DNA of 64,000 nucleotides, taken from Aliiroseovarius sediminilitoris (GTDB lineage: Bacteria; Pseudomonadota; Alphaproteobacteria; Rhodobacterales; Rhodobacteraceae). Position numbers and translations under genes: made by a program. Under the pieces are notes generated by a model. That model had not been told where the DNA came from. It searched no databases and was given only the letters and a program-made list of their open reading frames with translations. Below, one piece after another: positions 26,074 through 35,156 of the stretch (the stretch's first letter is position 1; each line of letters begins with the position of its first letter). The stretch is taken from assembly GCF_900109955.1 (NCBI RefSeq), contig NZ_FOJB01000001.1, positions 2,108,001 to 2,172,000 of the forward strand, read 5' to 3'.

Positions 26074-26601
26074 ATGACACCCAACCCCTTTTCGGGCGGC
26101 GTGGTGGCAGGGGATGTGCGCAGCACGCCCTTACCCGCTGGTATTGGCCCCGGCGCATTGGTGCGCACATTCCATGGCGAACGTGTGATCGAAACCCTCG
26201 CCCCCGGCGATCGCATCCTGACCGCTGATGGCACCCGCGCACGCCTTGGGTCAGTCAGTTGTCACGTCGTGCCTGCCCATGGCCTGTGCCGCATCTCTCC
26301 GAAAGCATTGGCAGAGGGGCGCACGGGGAAATGCGCCGCGCCCATCGTGGTGTCGGATCAGCAGCATATCGTTGTGAAGGGTTGGTTGGCACAGGCAATG
26401 TTCGGACGCGACCGGGCGCTCGTTCCGGTTTCCGCGATCATCGACCAAGAATTGGTGCGGCGCATTAACATCAACGCCGAACTGCCGCTGTTCCAGTTGC
26501 ATTTCGACGAGCCGAAGCTGCTGCGTGTCGGGGGATTGGACCTCCTTGCCACACCCATCAGGCAGCCAGCCCTTGAACCGGCTAAACGCCCAGCTTTCTG
26601 A
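26074..26601 (+). CDS. Hint-domain protein lacking the usual N-terminal cysteine
   Basis: This 175-aa protein resembles the Hint_2 domains common in Rhodobacterales: GALVRTFHGERVIETLAPGDRILTADG, then HIVVKGWLAQAMFG and a C-terminal LFQLHFDEPKLLRVGGLDL. In self-splicing Hint proteins the first strand begins with a Cys nucleophile (CFTPGT-like); here the aligned stretch is GIGPGALV, so autoprocessing seems lost. AGGA precedes the ATG and a GCCCGG-ATA-CCGGGC hairpin lies just upstream. The 3' end overlaps nnr by 20 bp tail to tail. Function is unknown. Confidence 0.75.
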   Translation: MTPNPFSGGVVAGDVRSTPLPAGIGPGALVRTFHGERVIETLAPGDRILTADGTRARLGSVSCHVVPAHGLCRISPKALAEGRTGKCAAPIVVSDQQHIVVKGWLAQAMFGRDRALVPVSAIIDQELVRRININAELPLFQLHFDEPKLLRVGGLDLLATPIRQPALEPAKRPAF

Positions 26602-28330
26602 ATACGTTCGGCAACATTTCGGACAAGTCTTCGGCGATCAGACCCGGACCAAATTCCAGCGCGCATTCGACATGCATCCAAGCGGCGGTTTCGGCGGCTT
26701 GTATCGGCTTAAAACCGCGCGCAAGCAGCCCCGTGACAAAGCCCGCCAGCACGTCGCCAGTCCCAGCACTAGCGAGCCAGGGCGCTGACCGCTCATACGC
26801 GGCCGAGTTGATCGAACACCGCCCATCCGGCGCTGCAATCACTGTATCCGGCCCTTTGAACAGCACCACGCACCCTGCCCGCGCGGCGGCCTCTCGCGTC
26901 GCGTCCACTTTGGAATATGCCGGACCTTGGGTGGCTGGGGCGTTCAGCTTTTCGGCAATGTCTGGGAAAAGCCGCGCGAACTCGCCCGCATGGGGCGTCA
27001 GCACACAGTTTTCGTGCAGCATGTCGAACAGTCCGGCGGGATTGTCCGCAAAAGCCGTCAACGCATCTGCATCCAGCACCGTCGCCCGCTCGGCCGCCAG
27101 CGCCACCGGCACCAACTCCCGCGCCCGTTCCTGCCCCAATCCGGGACCAAGGCACAATGCGTTGAACCGTTCGTCCGCCAAAACGGTTTCAAGTGTCGGA
27201 GCATCACCGACCGGAGACAACATAATCGCATCCAACCGCGCCGCGTTTTCCTGAAGCGCGCCGGGCGTGGGGGCGACAGTGACAAGCCCTGCCCCAATGC
27301 GCAAAGCGCCGCGCGCCGCAAGACGTGCCGCGCCGCCTTTGCCCGATTGTCCTGAGAGGATGAGAGCATGGCCGTGGGTGTATTTGTGGCTTTGCGCTCC
27401 CCTCCTCTTATCAAGATCGTTTCCGGGCCATGCACGTTTGGATCGACCCTTTGGAACGTCGAAATCCAGCAAGCGTACCACGTCATTCGAATGCGGCCAG
27501 AGCAAGTGCGCCGGATGGCGATCCTCTTTGCCCAATCCGATGTCACATACCACCACTTTTCGACTGACATCCGACAGAACATGCCCCAGCCTGCGACGAT
27601 GAAACGAAATTGTCAGATCAGGGAGAAGAAGCCGCATTGACGCGTCATTCTGCCACCACTCCCAGTAACTCTCCCAATCCTCTTCATCGTCTGCGTCCCC
27701 GCTGAACTCGGGTAAAAGGAACTTGCCGCTATCGGTATCCAGCCCAGAAGGGGTGTCTATCGCAACCCGATGGTAAGGCACCAGCCAGGGATGCCTATCG
27801 CCAACATCTCTTTTTTCAATCGCGTGAAATGCAAGCGCGCAATCAAGAGGAATCGCACGTGTAAGGCCCGTCCCGAACATTGCATCAATCAGCAACGTTG
27901 GCCGCGGCCCGGAAGTAACCGCATCGACTTCTAATTTCTTCACTGCCCCCATCGAGCACCAAACGTCGTAATTTGTCCGTGCATCAGGCGGCAATTTATC
28001 CGGGTCGCCAAACAGAAACACCTCGACGTCCCAACCTTTGTCCAAAAGCCGACGCGCCACAACAAACCCGTCACCGCCATTGTTCCCCGGCCCGCACAAC
28101 ACAACGGCCCGCCGTCTCGCCGCCCGTGTTTCTCGTGGCCCCAAATATCCCGGGGAGCCCGAGGGGCTGGCCCCTCGGTTCGGCTTTGCCAGCTCCGGCC
28201 ATTCCTCAAAAATCGCCTCGACCACACCCCTGCCCGCGCGCTCCATCAGTTCAAGCCCGGTCACGTCGCCTGAGTCGATTGCGGCTTGCTCGATGGCCCT
28301 CATCTGGGCCGCTGTCAGCAATTCAGTCAT
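26582..28330 (-). CDS. nnr: Bifunctional NAD(P)H-hydrate epimerase / ADP-dependent NAD(P)H-hydrate dehydratase
   Basis: This 582-aa metabolite-repair enzyme corrects hydrated NAD(P)H. The N-terminal YjeF_N epimerase carries VVLCGPGNNGGDGFVVARRL and LLIDAMFGTGLTR. The C-terminal carbohydrate-kinase-like dehydratase carries LCLGPGLGQ, VLTPHAGEFARLFPD, VLFKGPDTVIAAPDG and the Gly-rich ASAGTGDVLAGFVTGLLARG. It is longer than usual. About 20 residues near 50-72 come from a palindromic repeat, and an acidic Trp-rich stretch lies near 212-230. Both active-site regions look intact. Confidence 0.93.
   Translation of the reverse strand: MTELLTAAQMRAIEQAAIDSGDVTGLELMERAGRGVVEAIFEEWPELAKPNRGASPSGSPGYLGPRETRAARRRAVVLCGPGNNGGDGFVVARRLLDKGWDVEVFLFGDPDKLPPDARTNYDVWCSMGAVKKLEVDAVTSGPRPTLLIDAMFGTGLTRAIPLDCALAFHAIEKRDVGDRHPWLVPYHRVAIDTPSGLDTDSGKFLLPEFSGDADDEEDWESYWEWWQNDASMRLLLPDLTISFHRRRLGHVLSDVSRKVVVCDIGLGKEDRHPAHLLWPHSNDVVRLLDFDVPKGRSKRAWPGNDLDKRRGAQSHKYTHGHALILSGQSGKGGAARLAARGALRIGAGLVTVAPTPGALQENAARLDAIMLSPVGDAPTLETVLADERFNALCLGPGLGQERARELVPVALAAERATVLDADALTAFADNPAGLFDMLHENCVLTPHAGEFARLFPDIAEKLNAPATQGPAYSKVDATREAAARAGCVVLFKGPDTVIAAPDGRCSINSAAYERSAPWLASAGTGDVLAGFVTGLLARGFKPIQAAETAAWMHVECALEFGPGLIAEDLSEMLPNVFRKLGV
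28141..28178. repeat. Rhodobacteraceae-type palindromic repeat inside nnr
   Basis: The element reads CCAAATATCCCGGGGAGCC and continues into a near-perfect 20-bp palindrome CCGAGGGGC-TG-GCCCCTCGG (28159-28178). From general familiarity with Rhodobacteraceae genomes, CAAATATCCCGGGG followed by a G-rich/C-rich palindrome is a common intergenic element. Here it is translated in frame as part of nnr. No second full copy was found in the window. Confidence 0.6.
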
Positions 28331-28344
28331 GGATCGCCCTTCAT

Positions 28345-28391
28345 CACTTGCCTAAATCCTATACCATCTGCCTAAATTTTGTGCATCTGCC
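28345..28391. promoter_or_regulatory. Phased direct repeats in the nnr-glnB intergenic region
   Basis: TGCCTAAAT occurs at 28349-28357 and again at 28369-28377, exactly 20 bp apart. A third partial unit, CATCTGCC at 28384-28391, repeats CATCTGCC at 28365-28372. Spacing near two helical turns suggests a regulator binding the same DNA face upstream of glnB-glnA. No clear sigma54 -24/-12 site was found. Confidence 0.4.
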
Positions 28392-28488
28392 CGGTATTTG
28401 GCCACCACGCCCCCCTTGGCATCAGCCTAGCCAATTGTCGCGCCCATGCGAAAGTGGTCTTTGGGTCGCAACGCGAGCAACCACATGA

Positions 28489-28836
<348 letters not shown>

Positions 28837-28875
28837 CCTAACACCACATAAGATTCGAACCAGAGGATAAGTGAA

Positions 28876-30282
28876 ATGAGCGTTAAAGACGTACTCTCAA
28901 TGATCAAGGACGACGACATTGCCTATGTCGACATCCGCTTCACCGACGTGCGCGGCAAGTTGCAGCACGTCACCGTGGACTGCGACCTTGTTAACGAAGA
29001 CTTCCTGGAAGAAGGCTTCATGTTCGACGGCTCGTCCATCGCGGGCTGGAAGTCGATTGAAAATTCGGACATGAAACTGATGCCGGACGTGAACAGCGCT
29101 TATGTCGATCCGTTCTATGCCGAAAAAACCCTGTGCCTGCACTGCTCGATCGTTGAACCGGACACAGGCGAGGCCTATGGTCGTGACCCACGCGGAACGG
29201 CCGAGAAAGCCGAAGCCTACCTGAAAGCTTCCGGCATCGGTGACGTGGCCTATATGGGTCCCGAAGCTGAGTTCTTTCTGTTTGACGATGTGCGTTTCTC
29301 GAACACCATGAACAAAGTGTCGTTTGAAGTGGACGCGGTTGACGCGGCCTGGAACTCGGACACCGAATACGAAATGGGCAACACCGGCCACCGTCCGGGC
29401 GTCAAGGGCGGTTATTTCCCCGTGAACCCGATTGATGACGCACAGGACCTGCGGTCCGAAATGCTGACCACGATGAAGCAAATCGGCATGAAGACCGACA
29501 AGCATCACCACGAGGTGGCGTCGTGCCAACACGAGCTTGGTTTGATTTTCGACAGCCTGACCAAACAGGCCGATGAGCTTCAGAAATACAAATATGTGAT
29601 CCACAACGTGGCGCACGCTTATGGCAAGACGGCGACCTTCATGCCGAAGCCCATCGCAGGTGATAACGGCACCGGGATGCACGTCAACATGTCGATCTGG
29701 AAAGACGGCAAGCCTCTGTTTGCCGGCGACAAATATGCCGATCTTAGCCAGGAAGCGATCTGGTTCATCGGCGGCATCCTGAAGCACGCCAAAACCCTGA
29801 ACGCCTTTACCAACCCGTCGACCAACAGCTACAAGCGCCTGATCCCCGGCTTTGAAGCACCTGTTCTGCGTGCCTATTCGGCTCGCAACCGGTCGGGTTG
29901 TGTCCGTATTCCGTGGACCGAAAGCCCGAAGGCCAAGCGCGTCGAAGCCCGTTTCCCCGATCCTGCCGCGAACCCCTATCTGGCATTTGCTGCCCTTCTT
30001 ATGGCCGGTCTTGACGGCATCAAGAACAAGATCGACCCGGGTCCCGCGCAGGACAAGAACCTGTATGATCTGCCTGCGGAAGAACTGGAAGGCATTGACA
30101 CGGTTTGCGCATCCTTGCGTGAAGCACTGGACAGTCTGAAAGCCGACCACGACTTCCTGCTGGCTGGTGACGTATTTACCAAGGACCAGATTGAAGGCTA
30201 CCTGGACCTGAAATGGGAAGAGGTGTACGCCTACGAACACACACCGCACCCGATCGAGTATCAGCTGTATTACAGCTGCTGA
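28876..30282 (+). CDS. glnA: Glutamine synthetase type I
   Basis: This 468-aa enzyme makes glutamine from glutamate and ammonia. It contains FDGSSIAGWKSIENSD, the catalytic-site MGPEAEFFLFDDV, the signature FMPKPIAGDNGTGMHVN, and RNRSGCVRIPW. The adenylylation Tyr397 is in NLYDLPAEE, so regulation by GlnE is expected. An AGAGGA site precedes the ATG, and a strong terminator follows. It pairs with glnB upstream. Confidence 0.98.
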   Translation: MSVKDVLSMIKDDDIAYVDIRFTDVRGKLQHVTVDCDLVNEDFLEEGFMFDGSSIAGWKSIENSDMKLMPDVNSAYVDPFYAEKTLCLHCSIVEPDTGEAYGRDPRGTAEKAEAYLKASGIGDVAYMGPEAEFFLFDDVRFSNTMNKVSFEVDAVDAAWNSDTEYEMGNTGHRPGVKGGYFPVNPIDDAQDLRSEMLTTMKQIGMKTDKHHHEVASCQHELGLIFDSLTKQADELQKYKYVIHNVAHAYGKTATFMPKPIAGDNGTGMHVNMSIWKDGKPLFAGDKYADLSQEAIWFIGGILKHAKTLNAFTNPSTNSYKRLIPGFEAPVLRAYSARNRSGCVRIPWTESPKAKRVEARFPDPAANPYLAFAALLMAGLDGIKNKIDPGPAQDKNLYDLPAEELEGIDTVCASLREALDSLKADHDFLLAGDVFTKDQIEGYLDLKWEEVYAYEHTPHPIEYQLYYSC

Positions 30283-30303
30283 TACAGATGCAGAACAAAA
30301 AGG

Positions 30304-30331
30304 AAAGGGCGCCGAGATCGGCGCCCTTTTC
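30304..30331 (+). terminator. Intrinsic terminator of glnB-glnA
   Basis: AAAGGGCGCCGA (30304-30315) and TCGGCGCCCTTT (30318-30329) form a 12-bp perfect inverted repeat ending in TTTT. It lies 21 bp after the glnA stop and is symmetrical enough to act in both directions. Confidence 0.92.
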
Positions 30332-30405
30332 CGTTACCTGACGGTGGTTATCAAAAGCGCTGGCCGAGGCAGCGACCTGTCCCGCTCGACATCCCGCTTT
30401 CGTCG

Positions 30406-30654
30406 TTAACCGGCGCGATATGCTTTCAGCTGTTCAGCACCTTTACCGATACAAATGCGATCAGCTTCCCGCTGGCTCATGCTTTCAGGCTTGGCAATCG
30501 CCTCATCCCACTGCACGCGATCGGGGGTGTATAATTGGCACGTCACTTTCCCCTTCGGCGTGTTCACCTCAACAGGTGTGCTTTCATAGCTGGCGCGCAC
30601 GCAGCCTGACAACACGACTGCCGCACCTAAAACCACCAGACCAGTCCGGATCAT
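30406..30654 (-). CDS. Small lipoprotein of unknown function
   Basis: This 82-aa protein has an N-terminal signal with lipobox LSGC (VVLGAAVVLSGC, Cys18). The mature 65 residues contain two further Cys (KVTCQLYTPDRV and DRICIGKG), which could form a periplasmic disulphide. It stands alone between glnA and the DUF3445 gene. The family is not recognised; export is well supported by the signal. Confidence 0.72.
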   Translation of the reverse strand: MIRTGLVVLGAAVVLSGCVRASYESTPVEVNTPKGKVTCQLYTPDRVQWDEAIAKPESMSQREADRICIGKGAEQLKAYRAG

Positions 30655-30924
30655 TTCCTCAACCTTTCAAACCAAGTTACCGACCAAAGAAGCCGCCACA
30701 TGTTGCAGCCTCCGCTATTCATATTGATCAACGATTAAAGTCCACCCAAGCGATAGCCAAAAGCTGCTGTTTTTCAAGCCAAATTGCGGAATCACGGTCT
30801 AAAAGGCAGATTTTCGCACCGAATGATGGCATCCGTCACGCTCACTCAACCGATCAGAGATCAAGCGCCATTGTCTCGCCAGATCTTTGTCAGCTTATCG
30901 TCGAATGTCTTAATAAGTTTCTGC

Positions 30925-31674
30925 TCAAGAATCACCTTCCGGTCGTCGAACCACATAGGTATGGATCGAAAATATCACCGCGTCGGTCATTGGAAGCCGT
31001 CGCATCCCCTGACGTTCGACCCTGATCCATTTTGGGCCGTTCTGCGATGTTTGGCGCCGGTCATCCTCGCGTCGGGGCTGATGCAGTTCGGGATCATCAT
31101 AGGTCAGGCAATTTGCGCGCCACATCGGGCGCTCGACCTGTATGCCATCAAACAACCGTTGCACACGCTTTGCGATGTCAGGTGTGTAATCCGCGACCGG
31201 CTTGTGAATGCGGACCAACGGTTTCATGTATTTCTCGTCCAGTGACCAACTGGCGGGGAAACAAAGAATGGCGGCGGTCAACACATGCTCGTCACCCTGC
31301 TTCTGCATCACGACAAGGTCTTCCTGAACCAATTGTCCGCAGGTTAGCAACGGGGCGGTATGGTCGATCTGAACAACGCGCCCATCGGGGCAGGTCACGG
31401 TGCGATCACCGACCACAAAGCCGGTAGAGGCGACAAGTTCGCGCAGGACCAGATCGAGCAGTTCGCCCGCCGCTGGTCGTGCGGCTTCGCTCAGCTTGTG
31501 GACGATGTCAGGCCTGTTTTTGATCAGGGCGACCCGGTGGGCCATTTGCGCAGTGTAAGCATCGTCCTGCACCAACCATTCGCCCGGCGTAATCGGCTGC
31601 AAGCCCGGAAGTCGCTTCAGGCGATCGTCTTCCCAGGGGCGTATCGGCAGGTCGGCTTGGCAGATTTCAACCAT
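30925..31674 (-). CDS. DUF3445 / haem-dependent oxidative N-demethylase-like protein
   Basis: This 249-aa protein is of the DUF3445 (HODM alpha-subunit-like) family: RPWEDDRLKRLPGLQPIT, HTAPLLTCGQLVQEDLVVMQ, LTAAILCFPASWSLDEKYMKPL and the C-terminal SIHTYVVRR. Known members bind haem and a flavin-linked partner and oxidise N-methylated amines. No partner subunits are adjacent, so the substrate is unknown. Start ATG 31674 has GGAG eight bases upstream; the upstream extension to 31731 is not family-like. It lies 69 bp after the EEP-family gene. Confidence 0.82.
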   Translation of the reverse strand: MVEICQADLPIRPWEDDRLKRLPGLQPITPGEWLVQDDAYTAQMAHRVALIKNRPDIVHKLSEAARPAAGELLDLVLRELVASTGFVVGDRTVTCPDGRVVQIDHTAPLLTCGQLVQEDLVVMQKQGDEHVLTAAILCFPASWSLDEKYMKPLVRIHKPVADYTPDIAKRVQRLFDGIQVERPMWRANCLTYDDPELHQPRREDDRRQTSQNGPKWIRVERQGMRRLPMTDAVIFSIHTYVVRRPEGDS

Positions 31675-31743
31675 TAAGAAACTCCGAACGATACTGATGC
31701 CAACACTCCGCCGACCCCGCGCGAATGGCAAGAGACGACCTGG

Positions 31744-32652
31744 CTATGTTCCAAATGGCAATGCGAAGCGCGCAAACAGGCCAAAATGATCGGATCCCAA
31801 CCGGTCAATACGTTGCACGCTGCCATCCCCACCACTGATCAGCACGTGATCAATCGGCACACGCATCCAGCCTTTCATCTTTGTCAGGGTCACATGCGGC
31901 GGCCCGATCCGTTCTGTATTGCTGATCTTGGTCAGACGGCTCATGGCAAAACTCCAAGGAACCATATTGAAGTCGCCACCGATCACCAGCGGCGCTCCCG
32001 TCTCGTCACTTCCAAGCCTTTCCAGAATCGGGGACAGCCGCGCAATATGGGCTGGTTGGCTTTTCGGCCATGGCCAATGCAGATGTATCGACACAACCCA
32101 GACAGGGCCTTTTGGGGTCGTCACTTTCATCGCCGCCAACCCGTCCGCTTCGGCACAAAACCCTGACCCCGGCACCATGGGCCAACGCGATGCCACGGCG
32201 ACCCCGCCAACGGTTGCAAATGGACAAAACTGACGCGCCTGATACGTGGCGTCCAGCGGGTCAAACACCGCCATATTGGCGCCGCTTACCTCTTGCAGCG
32301 TCACGAAATCGGGGCGACGCGCCAATATATCCGCCGACAAAAGCCCTGGATCCTCCACCCGAAACCGCATGTTCTTTTGATAAAGGCTAAACCCGGTGCC
32401 ACCTGACGCACTTAGCGCACCGCTCATCCAGAAGATCGGGCCGAATGCGACGCCTGCCGCCGCGATGCCCAGCGCCGCCCATTTCCGCGCCCTCGCGATC
32501 CACAAAAGGATCGCCAGCAGCAAAATCACCAGCGCGATCTGAGGACGGAAAACCGCAAGACTATCACCCGCCGGATGATATTGGCCCAAATAGCCAGCGC
32601 CCAGCGCAATAAGTGCCAGCAATAGCAGGTTTCTCAAACCGCGTTTAATCAT
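31744..32652 (-). CDS. Endonuclease/exonuclease/phosphatase-family protein with membrane anchor
   Basis: This 302-aa protein has three N-terminal hydrophobic segments (about residues 8-22, 38-52 and 59-78) and then an EEP domain. FVTLQEVSGANM supplies the metal-binding Glu, VVSIHLHWPWP the His, VIGGDFNMVPWS the catalytic Asp/Asn, and IDHVLISGG plus GSDHFGL the final Asp/His. The active site looks complete. The catalytic part probably faces the periplasm. The substrate (phosphodiester DNA, lipid or inositol-type) cannot be told from sequence. Confidence 0.85.
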   Translation of the reverse strand: MIKRGLRNLLLLALIALGAGYLGQYHPAGDSLAVFRPQIALVILLLAILLWIARARKWAALGIAAAGVAFGPIFWMSGALSASGGTGFSLYQKNMRFRVEDPGLLSADILARRPDFVTLQEVSGANMAVFDPLDATYQARQFCPFATVGGVAVASRWPMVPGSGFCAEADGLAAMKVTTPKGPVWVVSIHLHWPWPKSQPAHIARLSPILERLGSDETGAPLVIGGDFNMVPWSFAMSRLTKISNTERIGPPHVTLTKMKGWMRVPIDHVLISGGDGSVQRIDRLGSDHFGLFARFALPFGT

Positions 32653-32780
32653 GCGCCCCTGTTTCCCAGATCAACTTCGAAAGGAACATTCAATCACCAC
32701 TGCGTGAGCAATGCTCCGCTGATCTTGTGAGCTAAGCGTTGGATGACCAATCTGCAAGCACGCATCAAGGGGAGTTGCCA

Positions 32781-33995
32781 ATGACCACCGAGAAATTCAC
32801 GTTCACCGGCCACGGCGGGCACGCACTGGCCGCGCGGCTTGATATGCCCGACGGGCCACATTTGGCAACGGCCTTGTTTGCCCATTGCTTCACATGCAGC
32901 AAAGATATTATTGCCGCTCGTCGCATCGCGGCCCGGTTGGCAGGGCTTGGGATCGCCGTGCTGCGGTTCGATTTCACTGGGTTAGGTCATTCCGAAGGCG
33001 AGTTCGAGAACACCCATTTCTCGTCCAATGTCGAAGATATCGTGCAGGCCGCGAAGGCCCTGAACAAGCGCGGCATGTCACCCACCCTGCTGATCGGACA
33101 CTCGCTGGGCGGAGCAGCCATCCTCAAAGCCGCCAGCCTGTTGCCTGACACCAAAGCGGTCGTGACCATCGGTGCCCCGGCCGATCCTGCCCATGTGATC
33201 GAGAGCTTCCGCGAAGATCTGCCCCGCATTCGCGCCGAAGGCAGCGCCGAGGTGTCGCTGGGCGGTCGGTCCTTCCGGGTCAGCGAGGATTTCATCGAAG
33301 ATGTGAACGCCAGCAAGTTGGAAACGATCCTGAACAAGCTGAAACCCGCCCTTTTGGTGCTGCACGCCCCGCGGGACGAGGTGGTTTCGATTGACAACGC
33401 CGCCCGCATCTTCATGGCTGCAAAACATCCGAAAAGCTTCGTGACACTGGACGACGCCGATCACCTGATCTCACGCCCGGACGACGCCGAATACGTGGCC
33501 GAAGTCATCGCGACATGGGCGGCAAGATATGTCGAACTGACCCCGCCCGCGCCACCGCCCGGTGCCCCTGAGGGCATTGTGCGCGCCAGCGAAGCAGACC
33601 CACGAGGGTTTTTGCAAGACATCCAGTCCGGGCCGTCCCACCACACATTTGCGGATGAACCACTGGCTTATGGTGGCACCAACAAGGGCATGTCGCCCTA
33701 TGGGTTTCTGTCGGCGGGGTTGGCGGCCTGCACCGCGATGACCATCCGCATGTATGCCCGACGCAAGGGCTGGCCATTGGATCATGTGTACGTGGATGTC
33801 AGCCATGACAAGGTGCACGCGCAGGATGCCGAGACCGGCACCCGCGACCGGGTCGATAAGTTCCAACGCGAAATTTGCCTTGAGGGCGATCTGGATGCCG
33901 ATCAAAAGGCCCGCCTGCTGGAGATTGCCGACCGCTGCCCGGTGCACCGCACGCTGGAAGGGTCCAGCAAGGTTGTGACCAAATTGATCGACTGA
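32781..33995 (+). CDS. Alpha/beta hydrolase fused to OsmC-family peroxiredoxin-like domain
   Basis: This 404-aa fusion has an N-terminal alpha/beta hydrolase (about residues 1-255): nucleophile Ser in LIGHSLGGAAIL, Asp in HAPRDEVV, His in DDADHLIS. A C-terminal OsmC domain (about 275-404) follows, with redox Cys in GLAACTAMTIRMYA and DRCPVHRTLEG. OsmC domains reduce organic hydroperoxides, so the protein may hydrolyse and detoxify peroxidised esters. ATG 32781 has GGGGAG upstream; the earlier ATG 32739 is not supported. The alr gene follows after 111 bp. Confidence 0.92.
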   Translation: MTTEKFTFTGHGGHALAARLDMPDGPHLATALFAHCFTCSKDIIAARRIAARLAGLGIAVLRFDFTGLGHSEGEFENTHFSSNVEDIVQAAKALNKRGMSPTLLIGHSLGGAAILKAASLLPDTKAVVTIGAPADPAHVIESFREDLPRIRAEGSAEVSLGGRSFRVSEDFIEDVNASKLETILNKLKPALLVLHAPRDEVVSIDNAARIFMAAKHPKSFVTLDDADHLISRPDDAEYVAEVIATWAARYVELTPPAPPPGAPEGIVRASEADPRGFLQDIQSGPSHHTFADEPLAYGGTNKGMSPYGFLSAGLAACTAMTIRMYARRKGWPLDHVYVDVSHDKVHAQDAETGTRDRVDKFQREICLEGDLDADQKARLLEIADRCPVHRTLEGSSKVVTKLID

Positions 33996-34106
33996 TCCCG
34001 GTTTTCGCGCGGTTCTTGACAACACTCGGCGGGGAAATATGCGCAGGGTCAGACCGGATCGGCTTTTGGCCTTGACCTGCGCCACCCACAGGTCAAAAAC
34101 CCCCAC

Positions 34107-35156
34107 ATGAGCACAGGCAGACTTACCATTGATCTGGACGCCGTGACCGCCAACTGGCGGGCGCTGGACGCAAAATCCGACCCCGAGGTTCAAACCGCCG
34201 CGGTGGTCAAGGCTGACGCCTATGGGCTGGGTGTGGGAAAGGTGGCGCGGGCCTTGGCTGCCGCTGGGGCGCGACGCTTTTTTGTCGCCGTGGCTGAAGA
34301 AGGCGCAGCCTTGCGCGAAGCGCTTGGCCCTGGACCCGAGATCAGCATCTTCGCCGGGCACATGGCTGGCGACACCGACATGATTCATGATCTGGGTCTT
34401 GTTCCCATGCTCAATTCAGTCGACCAACTGACACGTCATTTCGAAGCCCTGCCCGGCCACCCGTTCGGCATCCAGCTTGACACCGGTATGAACCGTTTGG
34501 GGATGGAACCGCCCGAATGGGCTGCCCTGCGCGATCTGATTGTGGCGCAGAGCCCGCGCCTGATCATGAGCCATCTGGCCTGCGCCGACGAACCAACCCA
34601 CCTTATGAACCGCCAACAGCTTGACACATTCCATGAAATGACCGAGGGCGTGGACGTGCCGCGCAGCCTGTCCGCGACGGGTGGCATCCTGATGGGGTCG
34701 GATTATCATTTCGATCTGACACGGCCCGGCATCGGCCTTTATGGCGGCCTGCCCTTCGACAACGCCGAACCCGTTGTGACGCTTGATCTTCCGGTCGTGC
34801 AGATCCGCGATCTGGTAGCCGGCGAAAGCGTCGGCTATTCAAATACCTGGGTCGCTGAACAAGCAACACGCGTTGCGACCGTAAGCGGCGGTTATGCGGA
34901 TGGGATCACACGCCACATCTCGAACAAGGCGGTGTTGTTTCATCAGGACACGCCCTGCCCGATCCTGGGCCGCGTGTCGATGGACCTGATCACCGTGGAT
35001 GTCAGCCACTTGAAGGAAGAGCCCAAAGCACTAACCCTTTTGGGCGCACACCAGACCCCGGACGATTTGGCTGACGTGGGCGGAACGATCGGCTATGAAG
35101 TGCTGACACAGCTTGGCGCGCGCTATGCGCGATACTATGCACGAGGTCGCGGATGA
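34107..35156 (+). CDS. alr: Alanine racemase
   Basis: This 349-aa PLP enzyme makes D-alanine for peptidoglycan. The PLP Lys35 is in [14 protein letters not shown]. The second catalytic Tyr (about 244) is in SVGYSNTW, close to the usual VSYGGTW, and [13 protein letters not shown] is the C-domain metal/substrate motif. The stop overlaps the next gene start (ATGA), so alr is translationally coupled to the lipid ABC transporter permease. No second racemase is nearby. Confidence 0.95.
   Translation: MSTGRLTIDLDAVTANWRALDAKSDPEVQTAAVVKADAYGLGVGKVARALAAAGARRFFVAVAEEGAALREALGPGPEISIFAGHMAGDTDMIHDLGLVPMLNSVDQLTRHFEALPGHPFGIQLDTGMNRLGMEPPEWAALRDLIVAQSPRLIMSHLACADEPTHLMNRQQLDTFHEMTEGVDVPRSLSATGGILMGSDYHFDLTRPGIGLYGGLPFDNAEPVVTLDLPVVQIRDLVAGESVGYSNTWVAEQATRVATVSGGYADGITRHISNKAVLFHQDTPCPILGRVSMDLITVDVSHLKEEPKALTLLGAHQTPDDLADVGGTIGYEVLTQLGARYARYYARGRG

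Noticed and set aside
28897-30249. 450-codon minus-strand frame opposite glnA
   Set aside because: Antisense to an intact glutamine synthetase; no family resemblance and no ribosome site.
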